A stretch of 64,000 bases of DNA from Krasilnikovia cinnamomea (GTDB lineage Bacteria > Actinomycetota > Actinomycetes > Mycobacteriales > Micromonosporaceae): contig NZ_SHKY01000001.1 of the NCBI RefSeq assembly GCF_004217545.1, positions 310,001 to 374,000 on the forward strand, read 5' to 3'. The notes beneath the pieces are model-generated. The model did no database searches, had not been told where the DNA came from, and saw only the letters and a list, made by a program, of their open reading frames with translations. This document shows, piece after piece, positions 17,518 through 27,049 of this stretch (position 1 is the stretch's first letter; each line of letters opens with the position of its first letter). The position numbers were made by a program, and so were the translations under genes.

Positions 17518-17544
17518 CCATCGGCCCCGGGCATCGATTACTAA
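17518..17544 (-). promoter_or_regulatory. Possible sigma28/WhiG-type promoter of the diguanylate cyclase
   Basis: On the minus strand, TTAG (17544-17541) and GCCGATGG (17525-17518) are 15 bases apart, the same spacing and nearly the same boxes as the candidate promoter of the chemoreceptor at 7325-7351. The -35 half is weak. It lies about 35 bp before the start codon. Confidence 0.35.
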
Positions 17545-17704
17545 GCGATGGTGGCGAGTTCAGCAGAACCTGGCACGGCGGGCACCAGGGACGCTGACGA
17601 TCGGCCGGGGTGCGGTTGACGGAAACGGCACCGGCCGACGGCGCCGAAGCGTCCCACCGGCTGCTCCACGCGGACGTTTCCGCAGGTCAGGATGGGTGTC
17701 TGGC

Positions 17705-20700
17705 TCACTTGGCGTTGAAGTAGTTCGCCTCCGGGTGGTGGACGATGATGGCGTCGGTCGACTGTTCCGGTTCCAGCTGGAACTCCTCCGACAGCGTCAC
17801 CCCGATGCGCTCCGCGTCGAGCAGGTCCACGACCTTCGCCCGGTCCTCCAGGTCCGGGCACGCCGGGTAACCGAACGCGTACCGGCAGCCCCGGTAGTCG
17901 TTCTTGAGGATGCCCGCGAGGTCGGCCGGGTCGCCCGCGCCCACGGACCCGCCACCGGGCAGGATCAGTTCGTTGCGCACCCGGCGGTGCCAGTACTCGG
18001 CCAGGGCCTCGGTGAGCTGCACCGAGAGGCCGTGCACCTCGAGGTAGTCCCGGTATTCGTTGCGGGCGAACATCTTCGCGGTGTATTCGCTGACCGGCTG
18101 GCCGACCGTCACGAGCTGCAGGCCGACGACGTCGAGGCCTTCACCGCGCGGGCGGAAGAAGTCGGCCAGGCACAGCCGCCGCTCCTGGCGCTGCCGGGGG
18201 AACGTGAACCGGGCCCGCTCGCTGACCCCGTTCTCGTCGAGCACCACGAGGGTGTTGCCCTCGGAGTACGCCGGGAAGTACCCGTAGACCACGGCCGCCT
18301 CCAGCACGTGGTCGGCGGCGAGCCGGTCCAGCCAGTACCGCAGCCGCGGACGGCCCTCGGTCTCCACCAGCTCCTCGTACGTGGGGCCGCTGCCGCCGCG
18401 GGAGCCCTTGAGGCCCCACTGGCCGAGGAACGTGGCCCGCTCGTCGAGCATCGCCGCGTAGTCGCCGAGCGGGATGCCCTTGATGACCCGGGTGCCGAAG
18501 AACGGCGGCGTGGGCACGTCGACGTCCCGCGCCACGTCGGAACGCACGGACGTGTCGTCCAGCGGCGGCAAGTTGTCCGTGACGATGGCGCGCTGCCGGG
18601 CCCGCCGTTCGCGCCGGGCCTGCAGCACGGCCTCACGCTCGGCGTCGACGACCGTGGCGCCGCCGCGCTTGGCGGTCATCACCTTGTCCATCAGCGTCAG
18701 GCCCTCGAACGCGTCGCGCGCGTAGTGCACGTCCCCGTCGTACGCCGAACGCAGGTCGTCCTCCACGTAGGAGCGGGTCAGGGCCGCGCCGCCGAGCAGC
18801 ACGGGGTACCGGTCGGCGACCCCGCGGTCGGCCATCTCCTGCAAGTTCTCCTTCATCACCACGGTGCTCTTGACCAGCAGGCCGGACATGCCGATGGCGT
18901 CGGCCTGGTGCTGCTCCGCGGCGTCGATGATCGCGTTGATCGGCTGCTTGATGCCGATGTTGACGACCTCGTACCCGTTGTTGCTGAGGATGATGTCGAC
19001 GAGATTCTTGCCGATGTCGTGCACGTCGCCCTTGACCGTGGCGAGCACGATGCGGCCCTTGCCGGCGTCCTCCTCGTGCTTTTCCATGTGCGGTTCGAGG
19101 TACGCCACGGCCGCCTTCATCACCTCGGCGGATTGCAGCACGAACGGCAGCTGCATCTGGCCGGAGCCGAACAGCTCACCGACGGTCTTCATGCCGTCGA
19201 GGAGCACGTCGTTGACGATGGTCAGCGCGGGCTTGTCGCTCAGTGCGGCCAGCAGGTCGTCCTCGAGGCCGTTGCGTTCGCCGTCGATGATGCGCCGCTT
19301 GAGCCGCTCGTCCAGGGGCAGGCTGAGCAGTTCCTGGGCGCGCGTGGCGCGGGCGCTGGTGGCGTCCACCCCTTCGAACAGTGCCATGAACTTCTGCAGC
19401 GGGTCGTAGTCCTCGGTGCGCCGGTCGTAGATCATGTCGAGCGCGACCTGGCGGTGCTCGTCGGGGATCTTCGACATCGGCAGGATCTTGCTGGCGTGCA
19501 CGATCGCGCTGGTCAGTCCAGCTTGGACACACTCGTGCAGGAAGACCGAGTTGAGCACCTGCCGGGCGGCCGGGTTGAGGCCGAACGAGATGTTCGACAG
19601 ACCGATGGTGAAGTTCACGCCCGGGTACAGCTCGCTGATGCGCCGGATCGCCTCGATGGTCTCGATGCCGTCGCGGCGGGTCTCCTCCTGGCCGGTGGCG
19701 ATGGGGAAGGTCAGGCAGTCGATGAGGATGTCGGCGCGGGCCAGACCCCAGTTGCCGGTGAGGTCGTCGATGAGCCGGGCGGCCACCCGTACCTTCCAGT
19801 CGGCGGTGCGGGCCTGGCCCTCCTCGTCGATGGTCAGCGCGACCACGGCGGCGCCGTGCTCCTTGACGATCGGCATCATCCGGGCGAAGCGGGAGTTCGG
19901 GCCGTCGCCGTCCTCGTAGTTGACCGAGTTGACGATGCAGCGGCCGCCCAGCATCTCCAGTCCGGCCTCGATGACCGGCGGCTCGGTGGAGTCCAGCATG
20001 ATCGGCAGGGTGGAGGCGGTGGCGAAGCGGCCGGCCAGCTCGCGCATGTCCTGGGTGCCGTCGCGGCCCACGTAGTCCACGCACAGGTCGAGCATGTGGG
20101 AGCCGTCGCGGGCCTGGCCGCGGGCGATCTCCACGCACGCCTGCCAGTCGCCGGCCAGCATCGGCTCGCGGAACGCCTTGGAGCCGTTCGCGTTGGTCCG
20201 CTCGCCGACCATCAGCACGCCGGCGTCCTGCCGGAACGGCACCTCGTGGTAGATCGACGCCGCGCCGGCCGCGTGTTCCGGGTGGCGCGCGGCGGCCTGC
20301 CGGCCGCGCACCCGGGCCACCACGGCCTCGATGTGGGCGGGGGTGGTGCCGCAGCAGCCGCCCACGAGCGGGACGCCGTACTCGGTGACGAAGCGGTCGA
20401 GGGCCTCGGCCAGCTCGTCGGGGGTCAGCGGGTAGTAGGCGCCGCCGGCCGCGAGGACCGGCAGGCCCGCGTTCGGCATGACCGACAGGGGTACGCGGGC
20501 GTGCTGCGACAGGTAGCGCAGGTGCTCGGTCATCTCGGCGGGGCCGGTGGCGCAGTTGAGCCCGATCAGGTCGATGCCCAGCGGCTCCAGCGCGGTCAGC
20601 GCGGCACCGATCTCGCTGCCCAGCAGCATCGTGCCGGTGGTCTCGACCGTGACATGGCAGATCAACGGCACCGTATGGCCGACCTCCGCCATCGCCCGGC

Positions 20701-21223
20701 GCGCCCCGATCACGGCCGCCTTGGTCTGCAGCAGGTCCTGGCACGTCTCGACGATCAGCGCGTCGGCGCCGCCGAGGACCAGGCCCGCCGCGTTCTCCAG
20801 GTACGCGTCGCGCAGCACGTCGTACCGGGTGTGGCCGAGGGTGGGCAGCTTGGTGCCGGGGCCGATCGAGCCGAGCACGTAGCGCGGCTGCTCCGGCGTC
20901 GCGTACGCATCGGCGGCGGTCCGGGCGATCCGCGCGCCGGCCTCGCTCAGCTCCCGGATCCGGTGCTGGATGTCGTAGTCACCGAGATTGCCGAGATTCG
21001 CCCCGAATGTATTGGTCTCGACGCAGTCGCTGCCCACCGCGAGGTACGCCTCGTGCACGCTGCGCACCACGTCGGGCCGGGTCACGTTGAGAATCTCGTT
21101 GCAGCCCTCGAGGCCCTGAAAGTCCTCGTCGACGCTGAGGTCGGCGGCCTGCAACATCGTCCCCATGGCCCCATCGGCGACGAGAACCCGGTCGGTCAGC
21201 GCAGCAAGGAAGTCATTCGGCAC
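17705..21223 (-). CDS. metH: Cobalamin-dependent methionine synthase
   Basis: 1172 residues. It transfers methyl from methyl-tetrahydrofolate to homocysteine through methylcobalamin. Domains in order: homocysteine-binding with zinc cysteines (LIGLNCATGP and VGGCCGTTP), folate-binding (GERTNANGSKAF), cap and B12-binding with the ligand His in GDVHDIGKNLVDI, and the C-terminal reactivation domain (RGCRYAFGYPACPDLED). All domains of the family are present. Start GTG 21223 lacks a separate ribosome site and may be leaderless. No cobalamin riboswitch was seen in front of it, unlike the cobalamin operon near the window end. Confidence 0.97.
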   Translation of the reverse strand: MPNDFLAALTDRVLVADGAMGTMLQAADLSVDEDFQGLEGCNEILNVTRPDVVRSVHEAYLAVGSDCVETNTFGANLGNLGDYDIQHRIRELSEAGARIARTAADAYATPEQPRYVLGSIGPGTKLPTLGHTRYDVLRDAYLENAAGLVLGGADALIVETCQDLLQTKAAVIGARRAMAEVGHTVPLICHVTVETTGTMLLGSEIGAALTALEPLGIDLIGLNCATGPAEMTEHLRYLSQHARVPLSVMPNAGLPVLAAGGAYYPLTPDELAEALDRFVTEYGVPLVGGCCGTTPAHIEAVVARVRGRQAAARHPEHAAGAASIYHEVPFRQDAGVLMVGERTNANGSKAFREPMLAGDWQACVEIARGQARDGSHMLDLCVDYVGRDGTQDMRELAGRFATASTLPIMLDSTEPPVIEAGLEMLGGRCIVNSVNYEDGDGPNSRFARMMPIVKEHGAAVVALTIDEEGQARTADWKVRVAARLIDDLTGNWGLARADILIDCLTFPIATGQEETRRDGIETIEAIRRISELYPGVNFTIGLSNISFGLNPAARQVLNSVFLHECVQAGLTSAIVHASKILPMSKIPDEHRQVALDMIYDRRTEDYDPLQKFMALFEGVDATSARATRAQELLSLPLDERLKRRIIDGERNGLEDDLLAALSDKPALTIVNDVLLDGMKTVGELFGSGQMQLPFVLQSAEVMKAAVAYLEPHMEKHEEDAGKGRIVLATVKGDVHDIGKNLVDIILSNNGYEVVNIGIKQPINAIIDAAEQHQADAIGMSGLLVKSTVVMKENLQEMADRGVADRYPVLLGGAALTRSYVEDDLRSAYDGDVHYARDAFEGLTLMDKVMTAKRGGATVVDAEREAVLQARRERRARQRAIVTDNLPPLDDTSVRSDVARDVDVPTPPFFGTRVIKGIPLGDYAAMLDERATFLGQWGLKGSRGGSGPTYEELVETEGRPRLRYWLDRLAADHVLEAAVVYGYFPAYSEGNTLVVLDENGVSERARFTFPRQRQERRLCLADFFRPRGEGLDVVGLQLVTVGQPVSEYTAKMFARNEYRDYLEVHGLSVQLTEALAEYWHRRVRNELILPGGGSVGAGDPADLAGILKNDYRGCRYAFGYPACPDLEDRAKVVDLLDAERIGVTLSEEFQLEPEQSTDAIIVHHPEANYFNAK

Positions 21224-21380
21224 CTTCCCAGGCTAAAGGTTCGGCGCCGCACAGCCGAATACCCACCGTCACGTGGGACGCGGAGTGTGACGGGGCTCTC
21301 CACCAGCGCCGGCTGCGGCCCTGTCACCCCACGGCGCGGCCGCCGGGCCGGTATCCCGCAGGCCACGTAAGGTTGGCGAT

Positions 21381-22250
21381 GTGACTGAGTTCGACGGCCT
21401 CCCCGTGCTGCGCTCCCCCGTGGCGATCGCCGCCTTCGAAGGGTGGAACGACGCGGCCGACGCCTCCACCGCCGCGGTGGAACACCTGGAACAGGTCTGG
21501 CAGGCCCGCGAGATCACCAGCATCGATCCGGAGGACTTCTACGACTTCCAGGTCAGCCGCCCGACGATCACGATGGCCGAGGGTGAGACCCGCCGCATCG
21601 AATGGCCCACGACCCGGTTCATGGTGGCCAGCCCGCCCGGGACGGAACGCGACGTGGTGCTCATCCGCGGCATCGAGCCCAGCATGCGCTGGCGTACGTT
21701 CTGCGAGGAGATCCTTGAGGTCTGCCACAGCCTGGAGGTGAACCGGGTCGTGCTGCTCGGCGCCCTGCTGGCGGACGTGCCCTACACCCGGCCGCTGCCG
21801 ATCAGCGGCACCGCAACCGGCCGCGAGACCGCGGAGAAGTACAAGGTCGCGCCGACCCGCTACGACGGCCCCACCGGCATCGTCGGGGTGCTGCAGGAGG
21901 CGTGCGGCCGGGCCGAGCTGGAGGCCCTGTCGTTCTGGGTGCACGTACCCCACTACGCGAACAATCCGCCGTGTCCGAAGGCGACACTGGCCCTGCTGCA
22001 CCGCGTTGAGGACGTCCTGGATCTGCCGGTGCCGATGGCCGACCTCGCCGAGGAGTCGGGTGAGTGGGAGCGCCGGGTCCGCGCGGCCGCCGAGCAGGAC
22101 TCCGAGCTCGGCGAGTACGTGCGGGAGCTGGAGGAGCGGGTCGGCGATGAGGGCATCCAGCCGCTGACCGGCGACGAGATCGCCAGCGAGTTCGAGAAGT
22201 ACCTGCGCCGTCGCGGCGGCTCCGCCGGCCCGACCGCAGGTTCCTGGTAA
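21381..22250 (+). CDS. PAC2-family protein
   Basis: 289 residues of the PAC2 (proteasome assembly chaperone 2-like) family: LRSPVAIAAFEGWNDAADAS at the N-terminus, VLIRGIEPSMRWRTFCEEI, then RVVLLGALLADVPYTRPLPI and a VHVPHYANNPPCPKATLAL block. Actinobacterial members are widespread and ATP-grasp-neighbouring in some genomes but have no proven role. Start GTG 21381. It is divergent from metH. Confidence 0.88.
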   Translation: MTEFDGLPVLRSPVAIAAFEGWNDAADASTAAVEHLEQVWQAREITSIDPEDFYDFQVSRPTITMAEGETRRIEWPTTRFMVASPPGTERDVVLIRGIEPSMRWRTFCEEILEVCHSLEVNRVVLLGALLADVPYTRPLPISGTATGRETAEKYKVAPTRYDGPTGIVGVLQEACGRAELEALSFWVHVPHYANNPPCPKATLALLHRVEDVLDLPVPMADLAEESGEWERRVRAAAEQDSELGEYVRELEERVGDEGIQPLTGDEIASEFEKYLRRRGGSAGPTAGSW

Positions 22251-22402
22251 CGCCCGCCCGCAGGTTCAGGCAGGCCGGAGGTCTGCTGGGCGTCCACACT
22301 GGACGGCGTGGTCGTGCCACGGATTTCGGCGTGTCGGCGACACGGGGCACCGTGCGTGGCGCATCCTAGGAACCTGGGTTCATTGCGAGCCGGAGGTGCG
22401 CC

Positions 22403-23194
22403 ATGACGATCAACCCTGGTACCGCCGAGTTCCCGCACCGGCAGATCGCCGCGCAACTGCGCGAGCGTATCCGGCGCGGCGACTGGCAGCCCGGCGAGCG
22501 GCTGCCGTCCATCCCGGCCATGGCGGAGATGTTCGGCGTCGCCAAGCAGACCGTGCAGCGTACGGTCGATCAGCTGCGCGTCGAGGGCGTACTGATCACC
22601 AAGCCGGGGTCGGGCACCTACGTGCGCGGCACCCGGCGCCGCCTCAACCGCCTCTCCCGCGGCCGGTACGGCGCACACCGCGGCTACCACGCCGACCTCG
22701 CCGCCCGGTACCGCCAGCAGCTGGCCGGGGTGGGCCGCGAGCCCGCCCCGCCCGAGGTGGCCGACGCGTTCGGGGTGCGGGACGGAACGGAGATGCTGGT
22801 CCGGCGGCACGTCGTGCGCACCGACGACGCCCCGGTTGAGGTGGGGGCGTCGTGGTTCCGGGTCACCGACGCCAGTGGCACCTCGCTGGAACGCGTGGAG
22901 GCGTTCGGGCGCCCGCTGTACCAGGAGGCGGAGGAGGCGATCGGGCGCCGGTACGCCTCGGCCACGGACACGATCAGCGCCCGCCAGCCCAGCCGCGAGG
23001 AGGCGGAAATCCTCCAGATCCGGCCGGACACGCCGGTGCTGCACCTGCTGCACGTCGCGTTCGACGAGGCCCGCAAGCCGATCGAGGTGGCCCAGGCGAC
23101 CTGGCCCGGGCCGATGACCACGCTGACCGAGGAGTACCGCATCCCCGCGCCGATCCCTGACCCGGACCCGGACCCGGGCTTCACCCTGGCCTGA
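22403..23194 (+). CDS. GntR-family regulator, HutC/UTRA type
   Basis: 263 residues. An N-terminal GntR winged helix (RIRRGDWQPGERLPSIPAMA, then QTVQRTVDQLRVEG) is followed by a linker and a UTRA ligand-binding domain (about 95-250; EMLVRRHVVRTDDAPVEVGA and VLHLLHVAFDEARKPIEVAQ). Such proteins respond to sugars, amino acids or histidine catabolites; the effector is unknown. No catabolic genes follow, and two hairpins lie just downstream. Confidence 0.92.
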   Translation: MTINPGTAEFPHRQIAAQLRERIRRGDWQPGERLPSIPAMAEMFGVAKQTVQRTVDQLRVEGVLITKPGSGTYVRGTRRRLNRLSRGRYGAHRGYHADLAARYRQQLAGVGREPAPPEVADAFGVRDGTEMLVRRHVVRTDDAPVEVGASWFRVTDASGTSLERVEAFGRPLYQEAEEAIGRRYASATDTISARQPSREEAEILQIRPDTPVLHLLHVAFDEARKPIEVAQATWPGPMTTLTEEYRIPAPIPDPDPDPGFTLA

Positions 23195-23230
23195 CCGCAG
23201 GACAGACGGACGCACCCAGCGATCTGTGAA

Positions 23231-23259
23231 GAGTTCGGGCGAGGAGCCGACCCGAACTC
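23231..23259. terminator. Hairpin 1 of a duplicated pair
   Basis: Perfect 9-bp arms GAGTTCGGG/CCCGAACTC with an 11-nt loop, 36 bp after the GntR stop. The same stem recurs at 23337-23363. It sits between convergent genes, so it may end transcription from either side. Confidence 0.6.
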
Positions 23260-23336
23260 ACCAAGGATCTCGGTGCAAGCCGCGCTCACAAACGCAAGCA
23301 GCTTGGCGGACAAGCGCGGTCCGTGCGTCTCTGAAG

Positions 23337-23363
23337 AGTTCGGGTCAGCAACCGACCCGAACT
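23337..23363. terminator. Hairpin 2 of a duplicated pair
   Basis: Perfect 10-bp arms AGTTCGGGTC/GACCCGAACT with a 7-nt loop. Together with GAAG before and ACCAAG after, it repeats the sequence around hairpin 1 about 106 bp away. The loop sequences differ while the stems are kept, suggesting the stem is what matters. Confidence 0.6.
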
Positions 23364-23448
23364 AACCAAGATTCGCTGCACCCACCCCACGCCCCATAAG
23401 GCGCCAGCAGCAGACTGGGTTAACAGACGAGCAGGGCCGGTTGCCAGG

Positions 23449-24687
23449 TTAGAGGCGGATGCCGAGGCGGGCGTCGACCGTACGGGCCAGCAGTGCGGGC
23501 GCCTCGGGGTCGTCGCCGGTGCCGGCCAGGGCGGCGTCCGCCCAGGCGTCCACCACGGCGAGGGCGGCGGGGGTGTCGAGGTCGTTGGCGAGCGCCTCGC
23601 GTACGGCGGACAGCAGGCCCTCCCCGGACGGCCCGGCGGGGGCCGCGGCGGCCTCGCGCCACCGGGCCAGCCGCTCCTGGCCGGCCTTGAGCACGTCGTC
23701 GGTCCACTGCCGGTCGCTGCGGTAGTGGTCGGCCAGCAGCGCCAGCCGCACGGCCATGGGGTCGATGCCGTCGCCGCGCAGCCGGGAGACGAAGACGAGG
23801 TTGCCCTTGGACTTCGACATCTTCTCGCCGTGCAGGCCGATCATGCCGGCGTGCACGTAGTGGCCGGCGAACGGGGCCGCGCCGGTCAGCCGCTCGGCGT
23901 GCGCGGCGGAGCACTCGTGGTGCGGGTAGATCAGGTCGTTGCCGCCGCCCTGGACGTCGATCGTGGCGCCGAGCAGGCCCAGCGCGATGGTGGCGCACTC
24001 GATGTGCCAGCCGGGGCGGCCGGGGCCGAGGTCGCCGCCGTCCCAGGCGGGTTCGCCGTCGCGGGCGCCGCGCCACAGCAGCGGGTCGAGGGGGTCGCGC
24101 TTGCCGGGGCGTTCCGGGTCGCCGCCGCGCTCGGCGGAGAGCACCAGCATCTCCTCGCGGCTCAGGTGCGACTCGTAGCCCCAGGCGGGGGCGGCGGAGA
24201 TCGGGAAGTAGACGTCCCCGGTGCCGTCGTCGAGCCGGTACGCCGCTCCGGCCGCCAGCAGCTCCCGCACGTGCGCGGCGATGGCCGGGATGGACTCGAC
24301 CGCGCCCACGTAGTGCTCCGGCGGGATGATCCGCAGCGCCTCCATGTCCTCGCGGAACAGGGCCGTCTCGCGCATGGCGAGCACCACCCAGTCCTCGCCG
24401 TCACGGTTGGCGCGCTCCAGCAGCGGGTCGTCGATGTCCGTGACGTTCTGGACGTACGTGACGGGGTGGCCGGCGTCGCGCCAGGCACGGTTGATCAGAT
24501 CGAACGTGATCATGGTGGCGGCGTGCCCGAGATGGGTGGCGTCGTACGGGGTGATCCCGCAGACGTACATCGTCGCGGTCAGGCCGGGAGTGGTGGGCAG
24601 CACCGACCGGCGGGCCGAGTCGTACAGCGCCGGCGGCGTGGCGGTTCCCGGCAGCGTCGGCACCTGGTGCCCCATCCATGCGTCCAT
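23449..24687 (-). CDS. mshC: Mycothiol biosynthesis ligase MshC
   Basis: 412 residues. It joins cysteine to glucosaminyl-inositol with ATP, the third step in making mycothiol. It is a class I cysteinyl-tRNA-synthetase relative: a Cys zinc ligand in YVCGITPYD, the HxGH motif in [10 protein letters not shown], zinc residues in [10 protein letters not shown] and KMSKS in [11 protein letters not shown]. The anticodon domain of CysRS is absent, as expected. ATG 24687 is preceded by TAGGCT at -13 to -8, consistent with a leaderless start; a GTG at 24693 is the alternative. It belongs to a minus-strand run with SCO1664, DUF3090 and MSMEG_4193 homologues. Confidence 0.96.
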   Translation of the reverse strand: MDAWMGHQVPTLPGTATPPALYDSARRSVLPTTPGLTATMYVCGITPYDATHLGHAATMITFDLINRAWRDAGHPVTYVQNVTDIDDPLLERANRDGEDWVVLAMRETALFREDMEALRIIPPEHYVGAVESIPAIAAHVRELLAAGAAYRLDDGTGDVYFPISAAPAWGYESHLSREEMLVLSAERGGDPERPGKRDPLDPLLWRGARDGEPAWDGGDLGPGRPGWHIECATIALGLLGATIDVQGGGNDLIYPHHECSAAHAERLTGAAPFAGHYVHAGMIGLHGEKMSKSKGNLVFVSRLRGDGIDPMAVRLALLADHYRSDRQWTDDVLKAGQERLARWREAAAAPAGPSGEGLLSAVREALANDLDTPAALAVVDAWADAALAGTGDDPEAPALLARTVDARLGIRL

Positions 24688-24750
24688 GGTCACCGAGCCT
24701 ATCCAGCCACGGCCGCCGGGTTCGCATGGGCGTGAGCTAGACCTCTGGCC

Positions 24751-25569
24751 CTAAACCGGGGGCCACGGGACGGCCGGCCAGTCCCGCGGTGGCTTCGGGA
24801 AGCGCGCCGCCCGGGCCAGCCGCCGCGCCCGCAGCCGCACGTGCTGCACCTCCGAGGTGGTCAGGTGCTCCTCCAGGGCCTCGGCCAGCGGCCCTTCCAG
24901 CCGCTCGCCGAGCCTGGTCAGCACCTCCACGGCCTCGTCGGGCAGGGCCTTGCCGGTCCAGCCCCACAACACCGTGCGCAGCTTGTTCTCGACGTGGAAG
25001 CAGACGCCGTGATCGACCGCGTAGATCCGTCCGTCCGGGCCGTACAGCACGTGGCCGCCCTTGCGGTCGGCGTTGTTGAGTACGGCGTCCAGCACGGCGA
25101 GCTGCGCCAGCCGCCGGTCGTCGGCGTGCGCCAGCGCGTACGCGTCGCCGCCGGGGTCGCGGGCGGAGGCGATGGCGAACCAGCCCGACGGCACGTCGTA
25201 GGCGGGTACGAAGCCGATCAGGGCCTCGGCGTCGTCCGGCTCGTCGATCCACAGCTGGACCGCGCCGGGGCCGAGCGGGCCGTCGCGCAGGATGGTCGGC
25301 GGCACCAGGCCCCACCCGGTCGCCTGGGAGACCAGGTACGCCGAGACCTCCCGGCCGGCGAGCGTGCCGTCGGGGAAGTCCCAGAGCGGGCGCTCGCCCC
25401 GGACCGGCTTGTACACGCACCGGGCCCGCACGCCGTCGAGGGTGATCTCGGCGCGCAGCGTGGTGTTGGACGCCTCGACGAGCCGCCCCTCCAGCTCCAT
25501 CGCGCCGCGCTGGAGCAGGTCCAGGGCATCGTCCTCGGACAGCACGGCGGCCGGTCCTGTGGTGGTCAC
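24751..25569 (-). CDS. SCO1664-family protein (PI3/4-kinase-like fold)
   Basis: 272 residues. The family shares a distant phosphatidylinositol-kinase-like fold: CVYKPVRGERPLWDFPDG with the Lys of the ATP site, LAQLAVLDAVLNNADRKGGH resembling a catalytic-loop DxxxxNxDR, and IYAVDHGVCFH with the metal Asp. No biochemical role is known. GTG 25569 overlaps the stop of the DUF3090 gene by GTGA, so the two are translationally coupled. The family is a regular companion of mshC in actinobacteria. Confidence 0.9.
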   Translation of the reverse strand: MTTTGPAAVLSEDDALDLLQRGAMELEGRLVEASNTTLRAEITLDGVRARCVYKPVRGERPLWDFPDGTLAGREVSAYLVSQATGWGLVPPTILRDGPLGPGAVQLWIDEPDDAEALIGFVPAYDVPSGWFAIASARDPGGDAYALAHADDRRLAQLAVLDAVLNNADRKGGHVLYGPDGRIYAVDHGVCFHVENKLRTVLWGWTGKALPDEAVEVLTRLGERLEGPLAEALEEHLTTSEVQHVRLRARRLARAARFPKPPRDWPAVPWPPV

Positions 25570-26141
25570 CGGTGGTAGCCGTTGTGCCGGGGGCAGAGGT
25601 GACCGGCCGGGTCGAGCGGCTGGCCACACAGCGGGCACGGCGGCCGACCGGCGGCGACCACCCGCCGGGCCCGGTCGATGAACTCCCGGGTCGCCTCCGG
25701 GGTCAGCCGTACCCGGAGCCGGTCCAGGTCGTCGTCGGGCTCGTCGTCCTCCTCGGCCGTGTCGTCGTCGCCGGCCAGCTCCGCCTCGGCCTCACCCTCC
25801 CCCGCCTCGATCGCCTCGATCACCACGGTGGTGGTGTCCACGTCGAAGGCCAGGCCCAGGGTGCCGACGCGGAACTCCTCGTCGACCGGGGTGTCCAGGG
25901 GCTCGTTGTCATGCCCGGACGCTGTGCTCTCCGGCAGCGAGACGCCGAACCGGCGGCTGGCCTCGGTGAGCAACTCCTCCAGCTTCTCCGCCAGCAGCGA
26001 GACCTGCACCTTCTCCAGCGCGACGCTGACCACCCGGCCGCCGCCGCGAGCCTGCAGGAAGAAGGTCCGATCGCCGGGCTCACCCACCGTCCCGGCGACG
26101 AACCGCTCCGGCGGCTCGAAGGCGTGCACCTGGTGAGTCAT
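25566..26141 (-). CDS. DUF3090 family protein
   Basis: 191 residues with the highly conserved N-terminus HQVHAFEPPERFVAGTVGEP and RTFFLQARGGGRVVSVALEK. An acidic stretch lies at about 125-150. The C-terminus (PPCPLCGQPLDPAGHLCPR) carries four cysteines spaced like a zinc ribbon. Function unknown. It is coupled to the SCO1664-family gene and part of the mshC run. Confidence 0.92.
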   Translation of the reverse strand: MTHQVHAFEPPERFVAGTVGEPGDRTFFLQARGGGRVVSVALEKVQVSLLAEKLEELLTEASRRFGVSLPESTASGHDNEPLDTPVDEEFRVGTLGLAFDVDTTTVVIEAIEAGEGEAEAELAGDDDTAEEDDEPDDDLDRLRVRLTPEATREFIDRARRVVAAGRPPCPLCGQPLDPAGHLCPRHNGYHR

Positions 26142-26342
26142 GCCCGGTCCCCCTCGGGCAAACCGGGGCGCGGCACCGGTGTGCCGCTGCTCCCGCCGGG
26201 CATACCGCGGTGGCCCTCGCTGCGCTCGGTCATACCGTCGACCCTAGTCGCCCGCGCGCACGGGTGCGCAGTGCACGGGGGCGGGTTCGCGGAGGGCGCA
26301 ACCGGGTACACGCAGGCGTAACACCCCGGTCACGGGCCGTGC

Positions 26343-27047
26343 TCAGACCCCCGCCCCGGCGCCTCCACCCACGGCCGCGTCCGAGGATTGCGCCGCGCGC
26401 GCCGACCGGCCTCGCCGGTCCGGCTTCGGGGGTACGAGCGAGGCCAGGTCCGCGGTGTCGTTCAGCCGGACCAGGAACGGCCGCGTGGACGTGTAGCGGA
26501 TCGCCGTGATCGAGGCGGGATCGACCACGATGCGCTGGAACTGATCGAGGTGCAGCCCCATGGCGTCGGCCACGATCGCCTTGATCACGTCGCCGTGGCT
26601 GCAGGCCAGCCAGACCGCCTCGGGCCCGTGTTCCGCGGTCACCGCGGCGTCCCACCGGCGCACCGCGGCCACGGCCCGGGCCGACATGTCGGCCATCGCC
26701 TCGCCGTTCGGGAAGACGACGGAGCTGGGATGCTGCTGGACGACCGGCCAGAGCGGGTCCTTGGCCAGCTTCTTCAGCGGCTGGCCCTCCCAGTCGCCGT
26801 ACCCGCACTCGATCAGGCCGTCGTCGACGGCCGGGTCGGTGCCGGGCAGGGCCAGTTCGAGCGTCTGCCAGCAGCGGCGCAACGGGCTCGTGACCACGGC
26901 CGCCAGCGACACCGACCGCAGCCGCTCGCCGACCCGCTGCGCCTGGGCACGGCCGGTGTCGTCGAGTTCCACGGGCTGGCGCCCGGCCAGCCCGCCGGTC
27001 GCGTTCGCGGCGGTGCGCCCGTGGCGCAACAACAGGACGGTCGCCAC
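26343..27047 (-). CDS. MSMEG_4193-family histidine phosphatase/phosphomutase
   Basis: 234 residues of the histidine phosphatase superfamily. The RHG motif is in LLLRHGRTAANATGG, the second acid in GLIECGYGDWEGQ and the second catalytic His in WLACSHGDVIKAI. The MSMEG_4193 subgroup is predicted to act on phosphosugars but the substrate is not known. Start GTG 27047 is two bases after the LLM oxidoreductase stop. 200 bp of non-coding sequence separate it from the DUF3090 gene. Confidence 0.92.
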   Translation of the reverse strand: MATVLLLRHGRTAANATGGLAGRQPVELDDTGRAQAQRVGERLRSVSLAAVVTSPLRRCWQTLELALPGTDPAVDDGLIECGYGDWEGQPLKKLAKDPLWPVVQQHPSSVVFPNGEAMADMSARAVAAVRRWDAAVTAEHGPEAVWLACSHGDVIKAIVADAMGLHLDQFQRIVVDPASITAIRYTSTRPFLVRLNDTADLASLVPPKPDRRGRSARAAQSSDAAVGGGAGAGV

Positions 27048-27049
27048 GG

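Noticed and set aside
17696..21370. Long open frame on the plus strand opposite metH
   Set aside because: It lies antisense to a full-length MetH with all motifs; its translation is Gly/Arg/Val-rich with no domain, as expected for a high-GC shadow frame.
21224..21380. Cobalamin riboswitch before metH
   Set aside because: None of the B12-box or GCCACTG elements seen at 63540-63712 occurs in this 157-bp gap.
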